Counted from the stretch's first letter, positions 33,296 through 44,359 are shown. The stretch is DNA of 64,000 nucleotides from Notamacropus eugenii (GCF_028372415.1 NC_092877.1:216097116-216161115), one strand, 5' to 3'. Notes: generated by a model not told the origin, from the sequence alone. A program made the numbers and translations.

Positions 33296-34311
33296 CTGCA
33301 ACTATACTACATAATATTACCCTTTTTTTTGCCAGATTAAAATGAATTTGCCTTTTTAAGATGTAATGATTATTGTTGTTAAGGTTTATTGTTTTTATTT
33401 ATTATAATTCCTATAGTCTAGAAAGAGATAAATTAATATTATATTCAAGTACTCATGGTCCACATAATAGATTTCTACCATTAAGGGCTGGAGTACACTT
33501 ACATTCTAATCTCATAAAGTAAAAATAGGAGTAATGGGCCTCATTTCCTTGGACCCTGGGTCTCTCTACATACTGTTTTTACTTTCCTACTTCATTGATT
33601 TAATGACTTTTTTTGACATAAAAAAATAATTCTTGCAAGAGTATTGATTAGAAATAACACTGAAAATGATCTGGTCTTTCATGATACCCAGTACAGACTA
33701 AATATGAAAAGTAACACTTTTGGTTTAGTTCATCTACTTTTCTTAGTTGCCAAAGCTTTCTCCTTTGGTTTTATCTTGGCACAACTTGGTCTGAGCACAT
33801 TCTTGCTGGCATCCTGTCTGTCTCTGTCTCTTCTATGACCATTCAAATTGATTTTGTGAAGGTCATCCTCTCTTCTGTTTACTATTCCCTCTCTGTTTTC
33901 TTTTAGTTTGTTCCTCCAGACCTTTTTTCCCCTTTTTTTTCTTTTACTTTTGCATCAGCCTTAAGCTCCCTGTCCTCAGTTCTAAGGTCTTGTTGCTATT
34001 TTTTCTTTTAAAAAAAAGTGTTCAGCTACAATTCACTGAGAAGAAAATCAAATTTAATTCAATAAGCTTTTATTATATCTAGGAATCAAATGTTTTCATT
34101 AAAAAATTAAAAATTTTATATTTATAAATTTGATATATAGCCTTTGCTGCCGAAATTAGCATAGGTGTATGTTTCCTATGATGCCATATGATTCAGTGCA
34201 TAAATCCAAGATATCTAAATGGGATGTATTGCTTTTTAAATCAATACAATTAATTTAATTGAATCAATCAAATTTAATCAATAAAAGAATTACCAATGTA
34301 AATTCAGCATA
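33296..34311. other. no recognisable feature
   Basis: AT-rich. A pyrimidine-rich part at 33830-33960 and TAAATT-type words at 34090-34290. No family recognised. Confidence 0.5.
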
Positions 34312-34508
34312 GTATGGTGAAAGAGTGCTGAACACAGCTTCATGGGATCTGAATTCATATGTCTGTTCTGCTACTTACTATCTATGTGACCTTGGGCAGT
34401 TTACTTACTTAATCTCTCTGAGCCTCAAATTTCGTACCTATAAAATTGGGAAATTGGACTTAAAAGACTTCTAAGGTCCCTTACATGCTCTATATCTCAT
34501 GATATATT
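34312..34508 (+). mobile_element. MIR3-like SINE
   Basis: A clear sense copy: ctgctacttactatctat, gtgaccttgggcagttta, aatctctctgagcctcaa, cttctaaggtcccttaca and tatatctcatgatat. Confidence 0.85.
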
Positions 34509-34689
34509 GAGAGCTATATCCCTAGAAGAAAAACAAGTCGTCTCCAGTATTTTAATAACTTGTTAATTTAAAATGTTTTTTTTTTTTTGAATGACTGAGG
34601 ATTGCCAGTTTGCACTGTAAATGGGAACCAAAGCTCCTTTGATATCTCATTTTCAACTGGCAGTTATCCAAGTCTTTCTTAATGGAATG

Positions 34690-34885
34690 CTCATTGAGCT
34701 TAGAGTAAGGAAAACCTGATTTGACTTGGCACTGTCCCTCATTGGTTATGAGATCTTGAGCAAAGCAGTTCATTTTTGCCAGGTCTCACCTTAGAGAGGA
34801 GGATCATATTTGTCCTATCTACCTCCACAGTGTTGTTCTAAGACTCAGATGAGGTAATCTATATAAAAATACTGTATAAATCAGA
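34690..34885 (+). mobile_element. MIR SINE, diverged
   Basis: Sense: agagtaaggaaaacctg, gagatcttgagcaaagc, ctacctccacagtgttgt and ctcagatgaggtaatc. Confidence 0.65.
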
Positions 34886-35004
34886 GAAGCCTAGTCACAG
34901 ACACTGAATCTGTACTTTCATTGCTTTTAGGAGTTCCCAGGTAAGCAAATTCCCTGTACGATATAGGTCAGTACCTTCTCTGAAAGTAATAGTCTCAGTT
35001 GCTG

Positions 35005-35120
35005 GTATACCAAGAGATTGAGTGACTTGTCTAGCATTATACAGCTCTTCTATGTCAGAGGTAACATTTGAACTCAGGTCTTTGTGGCTTTGAGGCCAGT
35101 TTTCTATCTACCATATCACA
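35005..35120 (-). mobile_element. MIR-class SINE head half
   Basis: Antisense: gagattgagtgacttgtc, cattatacagctcttct, atttgaactcaggtcttt and agttttctatctaccat. Confidence 0.7.
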
Positions 35121-35698
35121 TAAAGTGTTATAAAAGTATGAACTCATATCATTATTACTTTTCTAAGTGTAATCTTCCCTTTTGTTTTAATTTCTAATTT
35201 CTTAAGCTTGTAGTCTATTTCCAGAACAAATTTACTAATCCTTAGGGCCTCTGTATGAGGAATGAATCACGTTATCTCCTTTTATGATAATTAATGGTAG
35301 TTAGCATCTTCTTATTAGATCCTTTACTAAAGTAGACACTACTCTGGAGGGTGGCAGATGTGGGGGCAGCTTTCTTTGCACATGCTTCCTTACTGGCAAG
35401 CTAACTAATTCCTTGGGACCTGAAGCAAATTCATAGAGGCATATTTTGTTTTTAGCTAAAACACTTTTCAGTGTCAAGCAGTATCTAGCCAACATTTAAA
35501 GTTGCTATTACACACAGCCAAGATAATCAGTTACATAAATGCCATGGTTTCAGGTATATTTGAAGGTCCTAATCCACCCCCCAACATCCCACTCTAGACT
35601 CTTTCTACCAGCTGGTTTGATGGCCCACATTTCAGTGCTGGAGTTTCAACTCTCACTTAAGGCTTTGATCCTTGTTATAATGTCAAAATCCCTTGGGC

Positions 35699-35722
35699 GG
35701 GGGGGGGGGGGGGGGGGGGGGG
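35699..35722. repeat. G24 homopolymer
   Basis: Twenty-four consecutive G, flanked by GGGC and CGTGG. The frames crossing it give a polyglycine run with no coding value. Confidence 0.95.
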
Positions 35723-36184
35723 CGTGGAAGGAGAGAGGAGACGCTACTCACCCAAAGCAAGGGGACGAGAAGAAAGCACAGAAGAGGCTAGGAATTCCAA
35801 AGAAAGCTTCTTCAACCATTGCCAATCATTTCAGATTCTGTGTCAGAATATTATTAGCTACAGTTGAACTGACAATACAATGTGTTTTAGACTAGAGATG
35901 TCAAACATGAGCTGGCAAAACTCCAGAGGATAGCCAGAACCAGATTAAAATATATTTGGGAAATATTTAGTAAAATAAATGAAACTACAACATATCATAA
36001 ATAATGTTCATTTGTGATTTTCTGAGTCATTCTACTGCTGAGATGGTATAGAGGAAAAGAATACATAGACAGTTCATATGATGAATGATTTGACTTTTGT
36101 GTGTTTGTGTGTGTATAATTAGAGCCAATAATGAAGTCCAACATTTCCTATTTCTAGAGAGAAAATATTGTTGTTTTTGTTGTG

Positions 36185-36220
36185 CAACAATATTCAGAGA
36201 ATATTCTCTGAATATTGTTG
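36185..36220. repeat. 36-bp perfect palindrome
   Basis: The 18-base arm caacaatattcagagaat is followed immediately by its exact reverse complement, with no spacer. The flanking bases do not extend it. Confidence 0.97.
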
Positions 36221-36984
36221 TGTTATTCTGCAATCTCTATTGTGTGGATGTGCTTGAAGACAAACTATAGAAAAGAAACCTAAAAATTTGGTGTGGACTA
36301 TTACTTTAAGCCACTGAAGGAGTGGGGTGGGGATGATAACCACAAAATGCAAGTACCAGAAGACCTTAAGACAGTCATCCAGGATTGTTGATGGGATGAG
36401 GACTCTTTTCTGCAAGTATTTGGGCAGGGAAGCACTAGGACACTCCCGGACTTTTCTGTAGTGGCTGCATTGTTAGAGCAGAGCCTGGGGATGACATGCA
36501 GATGACTGGCCTGGAGAACATCCAAATTCTGTACTAGCTTACATCAGGAATGCCCCATATACAGCCAAGGATTTTAATTGGAAATTCAGAGCAAAAATCT
36601 GGAACTGGATTTATCTAAACAAGCAACATGCTGTACATCGATGTCTTGAAGGACAGTGTCATGGTGTTCTTTGATAGCTAGGCTTGTCTAGTTAGTATTT
36701 GTGTAGCGTTCTGCTAGACACCAAACTGAAGGGCTATCGGGTGAGAGGAATAAGCAGTCTTATCAGGTGGCATTTTCAACAGAGTCATTCAACAAGAAAT
36801 TGCAAAATAAAACTATTTTATTAACCATAACCAAATGTAAACTGGTTTATTAGCAATGAAATGATGGTGCAGCAAAAAAAAAAAAAAAAAAAGTAAAGCT
36901 TCCATACTTGTTCATGTCAGGAATATAATCCAAATAAAATTGTTGTCAGTTAGTCTTCTCCCAAATAGAATTCATGCCAGAATA

Positions 36985-37135
36985 TTGTAAGGTGGGTAGG
37001 CTGGGCATCATTTAACCATTTTCATAGTTAAGTAAACTGAGCCACGTTAAATGACTTGCCAAATGTCATGTAACAAACAGAATATATAGCAGAACTGTGA
37101 TGCCTGTCTCCTGATTCCACATAAAACTATACTTT
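36985..37135 (-). mobile_element. MIR SINE
   Basis: Antisense: tttcatagttaagtaaac, tgagccacgttaaatg, acttgccaaatgtcat and ctcctgattccacat. Confidence 0.65.
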
Positions 37136-37170
37136 TTGATAAGGAAAATACTTATCAATTAGAAGGATAA

Positions 37171-37350
37171 GTTGTTGTCATTGCTGTTTCTGCTTTGTTC
37201 TTGACAAGGACCATGACATCAGGAAGATGATGCCATGACTTGCAAGTGGATTGGATTTAAATGAGTTCAAAGTCACCAGCCTCCCTTTCTCTTCCAGAGC
37301 CATCTGGGTCCAGTGGCAAGATATAGATCAGGATGACTGGAGATGGTCCA
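37171..37350 (-). mobile_element. tRNA/RTE-type SINE, head missing
   Basis: Antisense tail and body: gttcttgacaaggacca, gatgatgccatgacttg, agagccatctgggtccag, tggcaagatatagatcag and gatgactggagatggtcc. The head is absent, so the copy is 5'-truncated. Confidence 0.8.
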
Positions 37351-38071
37351 TAGAAAGAAAAGGAAAGGAGATTCACAGCCCAAATGGTATATAAAGAGCT
37401 AATGCCATCCTCATGAAATAAAAATAAGTCCAAGAGTGGTGGGAGAGGCTACCACTGTGGGAAGTCTAATAGTTATCTTGTAGGCAAAGTGGCTGAAGAT
37501 GGAATTACTCAATGGAATCCTGCTTACATAATATCCTTAGTTCTTCCTTCTTGTCCATGAAGAGGCGAATAATATGGTTGGCCAGTGTGAGGAGGTGAAA
37601 TAGAAAATGAGAAAGAAATGTCACAGCCACGTTAACAAAAGACAACCACAACAGTAGTTTGAGTTGCCAGAGCTTTTCAATAACACACTCGCAATTTGCC
37701 AGCATGGAAATGCTCTGTGGGACTTAGACGATTCACTTAAAAGAGATAAATTGGAATCAAAGTGAATAGCCTCCGCTTCCAGGACACAGGGGTGCCATTT
37801 AGAAAATTACCTTTTACAATGCACTAAGTGCTGTCCTAGGAGACTTTATTTGTCTCATATAAATGAGCTGCTTTGTTGTTGTTGTATGCTAGATCATACT
37901 TTGCTTCAGGTAGATCCAATGATGTCATTTACCAGGAATAGTACTGCTTTTTGTTTTGCTTTGTTTTTTATCATCTCAGCTAGAATTTTCCTATCCCAAA
38001 CCTGTTCATATCCTAGAAACCTTTTGTGTTTCATTTACTTGGGAAACTCCTTCCACCTAAGTGATATATTA
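37351..38071. other. no recognisable feature
   Basis: Unassigned. Two short overlapping frames have no motif support. Confidence 0.45.
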
Positions 38072-38402
38072 GTCATCAGGTCTTCCTAATTCCTGCACTG
38101 GTGCTCTATCCACTGCACCTCACCACTTGACATTCACTTGCTGTGTGACATAGAGCAGATCACTTAACCCCAATTGCCTCATCCTGGGTCATCTCCAGTC
38201 ATCCTGATGAGTATCTGGTCACTGGATTCAGATGGCCCTGGAGGAGAAATGAGGCTGGTGACCTGCACAGCCCTCCCTCACTCAAAACAAAGTCAAGTGC
38301 AACTTGTCATCATTTCTCTGATGGCATGGTCTTCTTTGGCAATGAAGGATGAACACATATTAGTCATAGGGATGTGCCTAAAGCACCAAAGGAAAAAAAA
38401 AA
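38072..38402 (+). mobile_element. tRNA/RTE-type SINE with inverted head and poly-A end
   Basis: 38124-38360 is sense body and tail: cttgctgtgtgacatag, cttaaccccaattgcctc, ccagtcatcctgatgag, ggaggagaaatgaggctg, ctccctcactcaaaac, ggcatggtcttctttggc, gaaggatgaacaca. The first ~70 bp of head are missing in sense. The preceding 38072-38122 carries that head segment as its reverse complement (ggtgctctatccactgca). A15 follows at about 38390-38404. Confidence 0.75.
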
Positions 38403-38404
38403 AA

Positions 38405-38475
38405 AGACTCTCAGGGTCACACAGTTACTAAAAAATCAGAGGCTGGATTTGAATCTGGGCCTTTAACACTTTTTG
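38405..38475 (-). mobile_element. SINE/MIR fragment
   Basis: Antisense: tcagggtcacacagtta and gctggatttgaatctggg. Confidence 0.6.
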
Positions 38476-38596
38476 ACTTAGAGGCAAATTCCTGACCTAT
38501 AAATTCATATACTGATAAACTTCATTAAATGAAAATTCTGAAATGTGTTAAAAGACTATATGCTAAATTCATGGATGCTATGAAAAACAAAGTCCA

Positions 38597-38682
38597 GTAT
38601 ATGTGTATATAATATATATTATATATAATGCATATAAATACACATGTATGTATATATATACATATATATACACACATATTAC
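38597..38682. repeat. (TA)n / TACA microsatellite
   Basis: Interrupted TATA and CACA words, with local self-complementarity. Confidence 0.9.
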
Positions 38683-38789
38683 ATTGTTTTAGATCCTATA
38701 AATTAATTCATTAAAAATTATCATTCTCTAACTCTACCTGGAAATATCTATTCCCAAAGGCTTCAATCCTACCTTAGACTTGTTGGATT

Positions 38790-39610
38790 CAGTTTTTCAG
38801 TTCAACAAACATTTAGTAAGTGCATGTTGTGGCTGAGTATACAAAAACAAAATAAAAAAAATAAAAGGCTGTCCCCCAGAAGCTTTCATTCCAGTGAGGG
38901 ACAGGGAATGCAATATGTGCCCAAATAAGCAGATATAAACCATATACAGAAGAACTTCAAGAGGGGAATAGTGTTAATAACAAATATGGGGAAAAGGATC
39001 AAGAAAGACCTTTGAAGAAGGAGGTAATATCTGAACTGTGCATTTAAGAAATGCATTCTAGACATGTTCAACCAATATACAAGTAATCCCTAATAGACTG
39101 GTGTGACCAGAAGAATGGTACCTTGGACAGCCCTCCCTCCCTCAAAACAAAGTCAAGTGCAAGTCATGTCATCATCTCTCTGATGTCATGGTCTTCTTCG
39201 AAAACGAAAGATGAACACAGCAGTAATGATGACAATACTGATGCTAATAACATTTTGATATTGCCTACTATGTGCCATGCAGTGTGCAGTGGAAAATGCA
39301 TGAAGGAGAGTCATGAACTAAGACTGAAAAAAAGATACATAGGAATCAGAAGGTAAAGCATTTTAAATACTAGAGGGAGGATTTTATAGTTTATCCTTGA
39401 GAGGCATCAGATTAGGAGATGAAAGTCACATGTTAGATTTGTGTTTTAGAAATGTCAATTTTCCAGTGGTGTGAAGGATGGATTGACTTGGGAAGAGATT
39501 AGAGTCAAGGAAAACAGTTTATAAAGTATTAGAATAGCCCAGGGGACAGACGATAAGGACTTAACAAGGCTAGTCTCAGATCATGTACATAAGAATTGTT
39601 AGAGCATTCC
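38790..39610 (-). mobile_element. L2 LINE, long 3' region, split by a SINE tail
   Basis: Antisense: ttcaacaaacatttagta at the terminus, ccccagaagctttcattc, ggaggtaatatctgaac, then after the 39126-39222 insert aaagcattttaaatacta, agaaatgtcaattttcc and agtattagaatagccc. At 39240-39300 a second terminus-like piece (tgcctactatgtgccatg) suggests two L2 copies side by side. Confidence 0.65.
39126..39222 (+). mobile_element. tRNA/RTE SINE 3' tail, 5'-truncated
   Basis: Sense: acagccctccctccctc, aagtcaagtgcaagtcat, gatgtcatggtcttcttc and aaagatgaacacagcag. Only about the last 97 bp inserted. Confidence 0.8.
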
Positions 39611-39627
39611 ATCAAAAATCAGGGAAT

Positions 39628-39735
39628 GTTAGAGTTAGAACTGAATTTAGAAATCATCAAATCCAACTCACCCACTTTCAAATGAAATAACTGAGGTCTG
39701 AAGAGGGAAGATGACTTGGCCAAGGTCACAGAAAA
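39628..39735 (-). mobile_element. MIR3-like SINE
   Basis: Antisense: agggaatgttagagtta, atcatcaaatccaactc, gaaataactgaggtctg and ttggccaaggtcacag. Confidence 0.75.
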
Positions 39736-40450
39736 TGGATGAGAACATAGCCTCCATGCCTCAAACACCAGTGGCTTACTTCTCCCCCCTCACACCTTCT
39801 TTTTGGGGTCCTTGATGAATTTCTACTTGGTGGATGCTGCCATTTTTGAGGCCTCTCAGAGGTGAATTTCACTTCTGATTGATAAGCGTGTGAATTATCT
39901 CTGACTCTGGAGCACAGGCTATTTTCTAGCATGCACTGTTGGCTCCTTTCCTAGAGAGCCTCTTTTGTTAAATCCCTAATATTTCTTTTTTTCTTTTTGG
40001 TGATTCTTCACCCTTGCATGTTTCCTTCAGTTTTCCCTCAGGGTTTGCTTCAGTTTTCTAGCTCTTTGTTTCTCTGCACTTTGTTTATTTTCATTTTGTG
40101 TGAAGTATTCGCTTCATTAAATTGTTTTTGCCATTTTCTTCCATATCTTTTTCTCTCCCTTCCACTTAAAATTTTCTGGTTTTATTTTCCCTGCATCCTC
40201 CTTTTTCTTGCTCCTTTATATTTTTAGTTGTTACCCTCCCTTCCGTCTTCTCTCCTCCCTCCTGCTGGTTTCCTTTCCTTGTGTTCTGCCACTGCCTCTT
40301 CAATTTTAAATAAACTTTTTTTTCCTGTTTCCTGCTTCCTTTTTCATTTGCCTTTTTGATTTTTTACCTGACACATTTATTGTCACCATTCCACTCACCA
40401 TAGATTCTGTTTCTTTTTTCACCTTCTTTCTGTTCCCCCCACCCCTGACC
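39736..40450. repeat. pyrimidine-rich stretch
   Basis: From about 39970 the plus strand is dominated by TTTTCC and CTTT words for nearly 480 bp. The first 230 bp are ordinary unassigned sequence. I recognise no family. Confidence 0.55.
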
Positions 40451-41267
40451 AGTTAAACATGATTCTGTATAAAATGAAGACATTGAATAATGTCTTCATT
40501 GTTATCTTGCTTTTATCCTTAAGAGTCAGCCTGAAGCGAAGCAAAAATACTAGTAATAAAAATAAATGTAAAAGGACTGCAGTAGATGGCACAGATCAGA
40601 AGATTTCAACCCTGAATTTATTAAATTTTATTTAATCTTCAGACAAGAGTTACAAACTGGGCATGATGTCACCCCCCACCCCCTTTATATCTGGAAGGTA
40701 ACTAGCAATGTATTATTTGCTACAACTGAGAAAATAGCTTTCCTCTGAAATGGCCTTCTTATAATCTTCTCCTGGTTCAGGCTTACATCTAATGAAACAG
40801 AATAATTTCAGAATTTCTTCCATATTAATTTGGTATGACAAAAAGGAAACAGCAACCCCTTGTGGTACAGAGTAACTGACCCAAGGTTAGCTGGTCACTG
40901 TCAAGGATCTATGAAATGCAGCAAAGCTCTATAGTATAAAGGTATGTCTTTCCAAAAAATAGAGGATAGAGCTCCTCACCCTATATCCTTGTGGCCATCT
41001 GACAGCAGCTCCCATAGCCACCCACCCACACCCACATACATTTACTGTTATCTTCTCTTAATGTCACTTAAGATACCAATCAGGGAAGGGGTGGAAAAAG
41101 ACAATGAGATCTTCTCCCTACCCACCTAAAAATGCACGTTAGCCAAGGCTGGCACCTAGAGGACCTGGCAGTTAGGTGGGTTGTGTGTAATTTGTGGTCA
41201 GATTGATCCTGAGTGTTTCCATGTGAGCTAAAGACACTCATCTCCTAATGAGTTATAGTTCCTAAAG
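40451..41267. other. unassigned, with one perfect hairpin
   Basis: 40473-40500 is a 12-bp perfect stem (aatgaagacatt) with a 4-base loop. Nothing else is recognised. Confidence 0.5.
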
Positions 41268-41664
41268 TAGAGGTTCTCAGTGTGGTTTGTAGATTTCTGG
41301 AGGTCCTCAAGATCCTTTCAGGGGATCCACAAAGTCAAAACTATTGTCATAATAATACTAAGACATTTTAATTTCTAATATAGTAAATATCAATAGATAT
41401 AACTCAAATAAAAGCTCTTTGGGTCCCCTCAATACTTTCCAAGATGATAATTACAATAATTAATATTCATATTGTGCTTGCTACACTCCAGTCACTGTGC
41501 TAAACACTATATAAATGTTATTTCATTTGATCTTCATGGCAACGCTGAGAAGTACTACTACCCCCATTTTACTATATATGACTGTTTTACTACAAATTAC
41601 TATTCCCAGGATGAGGAAACAAGTCTAAAGGAGGGATCCTGAGTCTATAAAGTTAGAACTGCTG
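41268..41664 (+). mobile_element. hAT-like DNA transposon copy, split by a MIR
   Basis: Left terminus tagaggttctcagtgtgg, then ctcaagatcctttcag, gggatccacaaagtca and gctctttgggtcccctc. After the MIR insert the right end is ggatcctgagtctataa, agttagaactgctg. The inverted ends resemble the hAT form CAGTGGTTCTCA. The flanks tcctaaag and ccctaaaa match in 6 of 8 bases, as expected for an old 8-bp duplication. Nonautonomous and decayed. Confidence 0.7.
41445..41625 (-). mobile_element. MIR SINE inside the hAT-like copy
   Basis: Antisense: gtcactgtgctaaacac, tatttcatttgatcttca, acccccattttactata and ggatgaggaaacaagtc. Confidence 0.8.
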
Positions 41665-41784
41665 CCCTAAAAAATACATTCGCTAACCACTCTAAGAGAT
41701 GGATGTTTTTCATCATCCAACAATTCTGCTCTACAAATACACCAAGCATATTCCCCTTCAGTATTTGAAGTGATGATTGAAGCG

Positions 41785-42625
41785 AAAGGATACTACAGAT
41801 TGAGTGCCTATTGTGTGCCAGGCACCATACTAAGTGCTAAGGATACAGAGACAAAAATGCAACAAGACTTGCCTTCTAGGAAATTATGTTCTATCAAAGC
41901 AGATGTGTACATGTATAATATATACATAATGTATGTAAAATAAATACAAAGCAGTTTGGAAGGGATGGCATTGGTAGTTTGGGAGGTTAAGAGAAGTTTC
42001 ATATAGAAGGTGGTGATTAAGCTAACTAGGAATTCCCAGAGGCAGAGGTGAGAACTTAGTGATTCCTGGAATGGGGACAACCAGTGCCAAGTCATAAAGA
42101 ATAGATCAAACCTTTTATGTTGATAATAGCAAGTTGGTCAGTGTGAACTGATCACAAAATGCATTCCTACTAGAAGAACGGAAAGGTAGGAAGGCACTAA
42201 GTTGTGAAACACATTCAAATAGCAAACCGGAGTTTATAGTTGATTGTAGAGGTAATAGGAAGGTACTCAAACTTTGAGTAGGGAATGATATGTTCAGATC
42301 CCTATTTCAGAAAAATCACCATGATGGCTATGTGTAGGATAGATTGGAATGGTGTTGAGAAGCTTGAGATAGGAAGATCAAGTAGGAGGCAATTGTAATT
42401 GCCCAAGAAGAAGTGATGTAGGTCTGAACTAGAGTGGTACGGGATGAGTAGAAAGGAGAAGAAATATGTGAGAGATATTATGGAGCCTGAAATAACAAGA
42501 TTTACTACTTCATTAGATATGTGGAATGAGGAGTTGAGGGTGAGACCATGACTGAGAACCTGGCCAGGGACTGGATAGATACTAGCAGACTTGATGGTAA
42601 TAGGGAAGTTCTGAAGAAGCATATA
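41785..42625 (-). mobile_element. L2 LINE, about 840 bp
   Basis: A nearly continuous antisense copy: gagtgcctattgtgtgcc at the terminus, aaggtggtgattaagct, caagttggtcagtgtga, gaatgatatgttcagat, ggaggcaattgtaattgc, aggtctgaactagagtg and atagatactagcagac. Confidence 0.8.
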
Positions 42626-42745
42626 TGACCTTGGAGAAGTAACAACCTATCTGAGCCTAACTTCCTCATCTATAAAATGAGAATAGAAAATAACACATAC
42701 CTCATAGGATTGTTTCAAATATTAAATGAGATAATATATTAAATA
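42626..42745 (+). mobile_element. MIR SINE, 3' half
   Basis: Sense: tgaccttggagaagtaac, cctaacttcctcatctat, aaaatgagaatagaaaa and ctcataggattgtttc. A short second 3' piece (gctgtgaagatgaaatg) reappears at 42908-42940 beyond the TA/CA tract. Confidence 0.75.
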
Positions 42746-42898
42746 TGTTAAAATATATTAAATAATATATGTGTATATACATGCACATACATCCATAAAT
42801 ATATTATACACACATATACACACATACATATGCACACACACGTGTGTGTATATACATATACATATTTACATATATACATATACATATACATATATATG
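42746..42898. repeat. (TA)n / (CA)n / TACATA tract
   Basis: Compound dinucleotide and hexanucleotide words lying within the MIR 3' end. Confidence 0.9.
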
Positions 42899-43080
42899 CT
42901 TCTCAGGATAGCTGTGAAGATGAAATGAGATAATTATATAGTTGAGGGACTGGAGAAAATTAGAGGTGTGGGGAGGTGATAACCTGAATATCTCACTGGA
43001 AGCTCAAATTCAGCATATCCCAAACTAAATTCAACTAAACTTTCAATTACCCAGACTTAAAACCTTGAGGTCTCCTCTAA

Positions 43081-43118
43081 ACTCTCTCTCTGTCTCTCTG
43101 TCTCTGTCTCTGTCTCTG

Positions 43119-43187
<69 letters not shown>
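43081..43187. repeat. (TCTCTG)n then (TC)n microsatellite
   Basis: Hexamer units to about 43138, then a pure TC run to 43186. Confidence 0.95.
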
Positions 43188-43189
<2 letters not shown>

Positions 43190-43339
43190 TACATACAATC
43201 AGCTACCAAGTCTTTTGAGTCTACTTTGAAATCTCTTATAGTTGTCCCCAATACTTCCTCTATATTACCATTTCCCTATGGCTCTCAGTATGTCTGCCTT
43301 GGATTACAGTAGTCTGATCTCCTTATTTTCTTCTTCTTT

Positions 43340-43402
43340 TCTCTCTCTCTCTCTCTCCCTATATATATCTATATATCTATATATATATGTATGTATGTAT
43401 TT
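43340..43402. repeat. (TC)n(TA)n(TATG)n compound microsatellite
   Basis: TC run, then TATATC units and GTAT units. Confidence 0.9.
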
Positions 43403-43534
43403 GCAAAATATATCTTTCACAACTCTTAAAGCCCTGTCTCAGCTATGATGAAGATAATGTAACCGTTTAAAAACTATAAAGTACTTTTTTTTTACTACAT
43501 CCTCTTAAATTAAGAAATACACATATGATTGAAC

Positions 43535-43670
43535 CCCAAATGAGGAAACTGTACCTATGAGAAAACTGAGACTCATAGACTTGAATCAAATCATGAAGAA
43601 AGCCTCATGATGTGATTTGAATACAGATTATTTTACCTCCGGATCTAGTGTTCTTTCATAATGCAGTATT
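43535..43670 (-). mobile_element. MIR SINE
   Basis: Antisense: aaatgaggaaactgtacc, aaactgagactcataga, tttgaatacagattatt and ctagtgttctttcata. Confidence 0.7.
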
Positions 43671-43909
43671 TCAGTGAACCTTTTACAAAGTCCTATTTCA
43701 CCCCTATATGATAAAGAAGTGACCTATAAATGTATGGAAGGAGAATTAGCAGATTAATTCATCAGATGATATAATAGAGCTAATTGGAGCCATCAAAGTA
43801 ATCATGTGACCATTTTGTTATATTGTACAGAATGAAATGTGGTATGAATTATGAGATTGTTTCATAAATAAACTCAAAATTATTGAGCATGGATTTATTC
43901 GAATCCTGA

Positions 43910-44340
43910 ATTTCTTTCAATCCCTAGTATCCTCAGAATACAACTCAGGTGCCACTTCTTAAGTGAAGCCTTTTCTGAACCCTCCAGTTATTAGCATTCA
44001 TGACCTATTGACATTGCTATATATTAAGTCATATCTATTTGATATTTGCTTATCTGTGTATATATTGTGAACTTCTAGTAGACTGTAAACTCCTTAATGG
44101 AAAGTACTCTTTCTTTCTTCCTTTCCTTCTTTCTTTTTTCTTTCTTTCTCCTCCTCCTCCTTCTCCTCCTCCTCCTCCTCCTTCTTCTTCTCCTTCCTCT
44201 CCTCTCCTCTCCTCTCCTCTCCTCTCCTCTCCTCTCCTCTCCTCTCCTCTCCTCTCCTCTCCTCTCCTCTCCTCTCCTCTCCTTTCCTCCCCTCTCCTTT
44301 TCATCTTTATGCTTCATATAATTAGGGCTGTGCCTTGCAT
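43910..44340 (+). mobile_element. L2 LINE 3' end, split by a CT-rich satellite
   Basis: Sense: aatacaactcaggtgcc, agtgaagccttttctgaa, ccctccagttattagc and agactgtaaactccttaa. After the satellite the 3' UTR resumes with attagggctgtgccttg. Confidence 0.75.
44105..44300. repeat. CT-rich tract with (CCTCT)17
   Basis: TTTC and TCC units are followed by 17 perfect CCTCT pentamers (44196-44280). Strand-asymmetric polypyrimidine. The open frames on both strands are compositional. Confidence 0.95.
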
Positions 44341-44359
44341 ACCACTTGTGATTAAAAAG

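Larger units (their letters stand above)
35121..36984. other. unassigned stretch with homopolymers and a palindrome
   Basis: No gene is supported. It holds a G24 run (35699-35722), a short TG patch (about 36095-36115), a perfect palindrome (36185-36220) and an A19 run (36874-36892). Confidence 0.5.
42990..43470 (+). mobile_element. L2 LINE ORF2 region, invaded by TC repeats
   Basis: Sense: atcccaaactaaattcaa before the TC tract. After it come cagctaccaagtcttttg, agtctactttgaaatctc and cttggattacagtagtc, in L2 order. Confidence 0.65.

Noticed and set aside
35539-35895. 118-codon frame with a polyglycine run
   Set aside because: The run comes from G24. The flanks have no recognisable protein features.
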